Source: Clostridia bacterium (GTDB lineage Bacteria; Bacillota; Clostridia; Monoglobales; Monoglobaceae). From it: a stretch of DNA of 64,000 bases. Under the pieces are notes generated by a model. The model was not told where the DNA came from. It did no database searches and saw only the letters and a list, made by a program, of their open reading frames with translations. The DNA lies in NCBI GenBank assembly GCA_017397725.1, contig JAFQIA010000007.1:43152-107151 (forward strand), read 5' to 3'. The position numbers were made by a program, and so were the translations under genes. Shown in pieces: positions 61,088-64,000 of this stretch. Numbering within the stretch: position 1 is the stretch's first letter; every line of letters starts with the position of its first letter.

Positions 61088-62484
61088 AAGCCAGCCTCCT
61101 TTACATAACGGGAGTCAAGCTCAACTGATTCCTGCCATTCTTCAGGGAACATACCCTCAAATCCATCAAAAACCGTGCTTGGATTTATCTCTACAAATTT
61201 ACCACCGACTGAAATTCTTGTCTTTATATCAGGAAAAACCTTATCCAGTCTGCCAACTACCGAATATAACTTCGTTGCCTGTTCGCCTGCATCATCATCA
61301 CGAGAGAAAAATGCCGGCATGGTGTTATGTGAATGTATCTGCATAACCAGCAAATTCTTTTCATCATCCGCAATACTGCATTCAGGTATAACTCTTGCTT
61401 TTGACACTTTCTGCTTAGGAATATATACAAAGTATTCTTCGTCTTCAAAAGACCAGAAAATGTATGCCAGAGCTTCGAACTCTTTACTTTCGGTAATGTA
61501 CGACTTAAAAAATGAGATTATCTCCGATAAAATTTCATACGGGATTTTCGGCAGAGCCGGGATAAACCCGGCCCTTACCTTATCAAGCATAGTTACATTT
61601 TCAGCTTTTGCAATAAAAGTACCCATTTTTTCCGAACGGATTTCATAAACATTCCCATCGTCAGACGGAACAAATGCAATTACTTTTCCGCTTGTTTGAG
61701 CATCAGCAAAGGAAGTAAATACACCTTTGTAGCCTCCGTCAACAACACCTTTCGGTTTCATCTTTGTCTTGGGAGAAATAACACATTCAATAGGTTTATC
61801 TTCTTTTGCACTACCTTTTTTGTCAGCCGTTTTATTCTGCGCTTTCGTAAGCATTGTTGTAAATTCTTTCGAATTTTCAATCTCTTTTTTGAAACTTGCG
61901 ATAGTTGTTTTCTTCGGTGTTGAAACCGTCTTAGAAATAGTTCCGTAAGTTACGGTCCAAGTTACTACCGAGTAATCATCAAGTTCCGGGAAATCTTCCG
62001 CTTTTTCTTTGCGGAGATCATCAAAAGTCTTTGAAGTGTCAACAATTTCTTCTTTAGCACTTCCGTGAGAAAATATAGGTAATTTACTCATTAAGACACT
62101 TTTTGCATTTTCAGCTTCTTTGTTTTGTGCATCAGCGATGACCGCATCAAAGTAGTTCGCTTGATTTTGCGATTCCTTTGGTGCAGGAACCACATCTGCT
62201 GTTTTGACAACTTCATCTGCTGCTGTTGTAACCTGCTCATCCTTTTTAACCTCCATACCTGCACCTTTGTCTTCAGCAACGACTTCCGTAGTCGTATTAA
62301 CTGCTGCAGGAGCATTAGATACAGGGTTTTCTTCTTTGTTTGTCGGTTCCTGAACGGGAGCCTGTGCAAAAATACTTTCTGCCTCTCCTGAATCAAATGG
62401 TGTAAAACCATCAAATCCGGCACCCATATCGTTACCTAAATCCAAACCTTCGCCGCCAAATAAATTGTTTTCGTTTTCGAACAT
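61084..62484 (-). CDS. JAMM/JAB-domain protein, PRTRC protein A-like
   Basis: 466 residues. The C-terminal 200 residues carry the JAMM metallo-isopeptidase motif IHSHNTMPAFFSRDDD (HxH-x7-SxxD, near 378-393), then KLYSVVGRLDKVFP and ISVGGKFVEINP, in the order typical of PRTRC protein A. The first 150 residues are low-complexity, acidic and Ala/Glu-rich. A middle segment (about 155-260) has a strand-strand-helix pattern (TWTVTYGTISKTVSTP then ASFKKEIENSKEF) that could be a beta-grasp, ubiquitin-like domain. ATG with GGAGGT 8 bases upstream. Confidence 0.82.
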   Translation of the reverse strand: MFENENNLFGGEGLDLGNDMGAGFDGFTPFDSGEAESIFAQAPVQEPTNKEENPVSNAPAAVNTTTEVVAEDKGAGMEVKKDEQVTTAADEVVKTADVVPAPKESQNQANYFDAVIADAQNKEAENAKSVLMSKLPIFSHGSAKEEIVDTSKTFDDLRKEKAEDFPELDDYSVVTWTVTYGTISKTVSTPKKTTIASFKKEIENSKEFTTMLTKAQNKTADKKGSAKEDKPIECVISPKTKMKPKGVVDGGYKGVFTSFADAQTSGKVIAFVPSDDGNVYEIRSEKMGTFIAKAENVTMLDKVRAGFIPALPKIPYEILSEIISFFKSYITESKEFEALAYIFWSFEDEEYFVYIPKQKVSKARVIPECSIADDEKNLLVMQIHSHNTMPAFFSRDDDAGEQATKLYSVVGRLDKVFPDIKTRISVGGKFVEINPSTVFDGFEGMFPEEWQESVELDSRYVKEAGL

Positions 62485-62549
62485 TTTTCTTAACCTCCAA
62501 TTTTTTTACTTTCGTTTGCTTTGTTTCCGAACATCATTTAACCCTGAAC

Positions 62550-63002
62550 TCACAACACCTCCTTCAGTACCACTCGGCTTAAAGCGGGACTAATGGAATA
62601 TGTATGTGAAAGCTCATACCCCGATGGAGTACGGCTGAGTTTTTCGCACACCTCTTCGCAAACATCTACCGAATCATCAGCGAGAATATCTGCTAATGTA
62701 AGCGTGGAATTCGGGAAGCTGTAATCCAGACTTAAAACACGATAACCATTCATTCTGTTTCTTTCTTTTTTGAAGTGGTTACCTAATGCTGAACGCATAT
62801 GATTCTTTGCAATGGTAGCAAACGCATATTGCTTCAAATCTTCTCGTTCATCATACTGTTTAACTGCCTTTAGGAATCTGAATACTACAACATCATAAAA
62901 TTCATCCATCGGAAGTTTTCGAGCGTTCAAAAACTCCTCAATAATGTTATGATGTTCCTCCGCAAACATCCTCTGTCTTTCGTTCAAACTAATCGCCATC
63001 AT
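62550..63002 (-). CDS. Truncated sigma-70-like protein (region 2 only)
   Basis: 150 residues. LPMDEFYDVVVFRFLKAVKQ and YDEREDLKQYAFATIAKNHM are a sigma region 2-like pair of helices; no region 4 helix-turn-helix is visible and the protein ends soon after. The ATG pair 63002/62999 follows AAAGGAGG. Small sigma-like proteins are common regulators in integrative elements. Two terminators precede it, so its expression is probably controlled by read-through. Confidence 0.7.
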   Translation of the reverse strand: MMAISLNERQRMFAEEHHNIIEEFLNARKLPMDEFYDVVVFRFLKAVKQYDEREDLKQYAFATIAKNHMRSALGNHFKKERNRMNGYRVLSLDYSFPNSTLTLADILADDSVDVCEEVCEKLSRTPSGYELSHTYSISPALSRVVLKEVL

Positions 63003-63039
63003 TTTTTGTTTACCTCCTTTAATTTTTTGAAAATAAAAA

Positions 63040-63078
63040 AACACACGCAAAAAGTCCTAAGACTAATTACATGTGTTT
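63040..63078 (-). terminator. Leader terminator 2, before the truncated sigma gene
   Basis: On the minus strand outer arms AAACACA / TGTGTTT-type with an inner AGTC-TTAG-GACT hairpin, followed by seven Ts, 25 bases before the ribosome site. A TATAAT (63094-63099) lies just upstream of it. Confidence 0.65.
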
Positions 63079-63114
63079 ATTACTCCCAAATTTATTATAA
63101 TCTCCGTAAAAATG

Positions 63115-63170
63115 AAAAAAGCAGGTCAAAGACGCACCTATCCCATAGGATAGAACTTCCTTAACCTGCT
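63115..63170 (-). terminator. Leader terminator 1, upstream of the truncated sigma gene
   Basis: On the minus strand arms GCAGGTTAA / TTGACCTGC enclose an inner hairpin CTATCC/GGATAG, followed by six Ts (63115-63120). Confidence 0.7.
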
Positions 63171-63198
63171 TAACTGCTTACCTGTTTAACTGCTTACC
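63170..63198. repeat. Tandem 13-base direct repeats
   Basis: TTAACTGCTTACC occurs at 63170-63182 and 63186-63198, 16 bases apart, with a partial third unit TTAACCTGC at 63161. On the minus strand they form the start of the leader before terminator 1. Confidence 0.65.
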
Positions 63199-63415
63199 AT
63201 TTTTACAATGCCATTATATCAATTATTTTTTACCTTTTCAATGCCTGGAGGGAAAATAATCATATCTTTTCACTTTTTTGCTTTGTTTATTATGTTTTTA
63301 TTTGATGAAAATTTCAGAGAATGTTATAATAAAAATAATCATTTTTTGACTTTTTTCGTTTCTAAATCGTCTAATAGGTGTAAAAGCTTTTACAAAGGCG
63401 AAAGGAGGACTTAAT

Positions 63416-63883
63416 TTGTACGAACTGTTCGAGCAGAAATATAAAGAATGTGAAAAATCTTTGTTTTTGGTTGCTTTTGGTTATCTGCACAATACTGAAG
63501 ATGCAAAAGATTGTGTTCAAGAAGCCATTTTGTCAGCTTTGAAATCTTTCGATTCTCTAAATAATAAAGAGTTTTTCAAAACTTGGCTTACAAGGATAGT
63601 AATTAACAAGAGCAAGGATTATTTAAAGAAACAAAGATTTACGGAAGAATTAACAGACAATCTGAATGTATTTTATGATATGCCTTCAGATGAAATAGGC
63701 ATAATGGATTGTATATGCAAACTTAACCCAAAGTCATCAATCTACATAACTCTCAGGTTTTATAATGATATGACTTATGACGAGGTTGCACACACTTTGA
63801 AATTGCCTGTTTCAACTGTAAAATACAAGACAAAAAAGGCACTCAATGAATTAAAATCACTTTTGGAAGGAGATGCAAAATGA
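63416..63883 (+). CDS. ECF-type RNA polymerase sigma factor
   Basis: 155 residues. Region 2: LVAFGYLHNTEDAKDCVQEA and ALKSFDSLNNKEFFKTWLTR near residues 18-60. Region 4: RFYNDMTYDEVAHTLKLPVS and TVKYKTKKALNELKSLL near 115-150. Matches SigV/SigW-type extracytoplasmic-function factors. TTG start with AAAGGAGG 7 bases upstream. Its stop overlaps the next gene (ATGA), which has the position of an anti-sigma factor. Confidence 0.9.
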   Translation: MYELFEQKYKECEKSLFLVAFGYLHNTEDAKDCVQEAILSALKSFDSLNNKEFFKTWLTRIVINKSKDYLKKQRFTEELTDNLNVFYDMPSDEIGIMDCICKLNPKSSIYITLRFYNDMTYDEVAHTLKLPVSTVKYKTKKALNELKSLLEGDAK

Positions 63884-64000
63884 GAATATCTGAATTGGAA
63901 AACAAATTAAGAAAACACGCTGAAACAACAAAAAGTGTCATGCAGGCTCCTTTCGACCTGAATGAAGAAATTAAGAATATGGAGGTACACACTATGAGTA
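63880..64000 (+). CDS. Putative anti-sigma factor, 5' part only
   Basis: Open to the window edge. It begins at the ATG overlapping the sigma stop (MRISELENKLRKHAETTKSV, then a part with DLNEEIKNM). Position and overlap are those of a membrane anti-sigma gene, but the visible 40 residues hold no family motif. An internal ATG at 63994 in the same frame has GGAGG 8 bases upstream and could be a second start. Confidence 0.55.
   Translation, partial: MRISELENKLRKHAETTKSVMQAPFDLNEEIKNMEVHTMS

Larger units (their letters stand above)
63051..63415. other. 365-base gene-free region between divergent sigma genes
   Basis: AT-rich and non-coding. It holds two minus-strand terminators, a TATAAT, a pair of 13-base direct repeats, and the presumed promoter region of the ECF sigma gene to the right. 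Confidence 0.6.
42338..64000. mobile_element. Integrative element in tRNA-Ser, left part (right end outside window)
   Basis: From the tRNA rightwards base composition drops and gene content changes to integrase, excisionase-like protein, phage-type repressor, HU, ParB, primase, SSAP, methyltransferase and a PRTRC-like set, nearly all on the minus strand. At least 21.6 kb belong to it. No tRNA 3' repeat (attR), relaxase or conjugation genes are seen in the window, so whether it is an ICE, IME or plasmid-like prophage is open. Confidence 0.8.

Noticed and set aside
63161..63198. Short tandem repeats as a CRISPR array
   Set aside because: Only two 13-base units with a 3-base gap; no spacers of CRISPR size and no cas genes in the window.
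63208..63414. Plus-strand open frame of 68 codons before the ECF sigma gene
   Set aside because: No ribosome site and low-complexity, Phe-rich content; it ends inside the ribosome site of the sigma gene. Treated as non-coding.

Overview
The window is a clostridial (Firmicutes) chromosome segment of moderate GC, followed by an AT-rich integrated mobile element. Evidence for Clostridia: strictly anaerobic-style genes (rubredoxin, an NfnAB-type flavoprotein pair, a PPi-type phosphofructokinase, a stand-alone NrdD-like domain), SLH-domain surface proteins, a BofC-like protein, the B. subtilis-like yrrL-yrrM (mltG-trmR) order, strong AGGAGG ribosome binding sites and perfect sigma-A promoters. The genus cannot be named from sequence alone.

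Region 1 (1-25.4 kb) is core chromosome. It holds a minus-strand run for cell shape, division and housekeeping (nudix, zapA, rlhA-like U32 protein, dut, maf, mreB-like). Then come nfnA-nfnB-gdhA (electron balance and ammonium assimilation), an M14 carboxypeptidase, PBP1A, a BofC-like protein, a Ca2+/Na+ antiporter, rubredoxin and an NrdD-like fragment. A second minus-strand run carries genes from hppA and a TagA-type glycosyltransferase through DJ-1, 5-FCL, CPBP protease and mltG to trmR and rodA, and a PPi-type pfk follows.

Region 2 (25.5-41.8 kb) holds a solitary phage tail-fibre/holin/endolysin cassette, a DUF1273 protein, lrgAB, an SLH-anchored amidase, a TrhP-like U32 protein, a 949-residue SLH protein, a heterodimeric ABC exporter with one degenerate ATP site, two tRNA-Thr genes, an MBL-fold hydrolase and a double P-loop ATPase.

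Region 3 (42.3 kb to the right edge) is an integrative element in tRNA-Ser(CGA). Integrase and an excisionase-like gene lie next to the tRNA, and two decayed tRNA-Ser-like copies lie just upstream of it. The element then carries regulators, a candidate HTH/nucleotidyltransferase toxin-antitoxin pair, HU, ParB, a string of small unknown genes, and a DNA-processing block (CHC2 primase/Toprim-like, SbcC-like ATPase, Rad52-like annealase). In the same minus-strand run is a set that I recognise as a divergent PRTRC-type, ubiquitin-like cassette: E2-like protein B, ThiF/E1-like protein and JAMM/JAB peptidase protein A, interleaved with a DNA methyltransferase. A truncated sigma factor behind two terminators and an ECF sigma/anti-sigma pair end the window. 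The far attachment site is not in view.

The most interesting system is this E1/E2/JAB cassette joined to a recombination module in a clostridial integrative element, with no obvious stand-alone ubiquitin-like protein.
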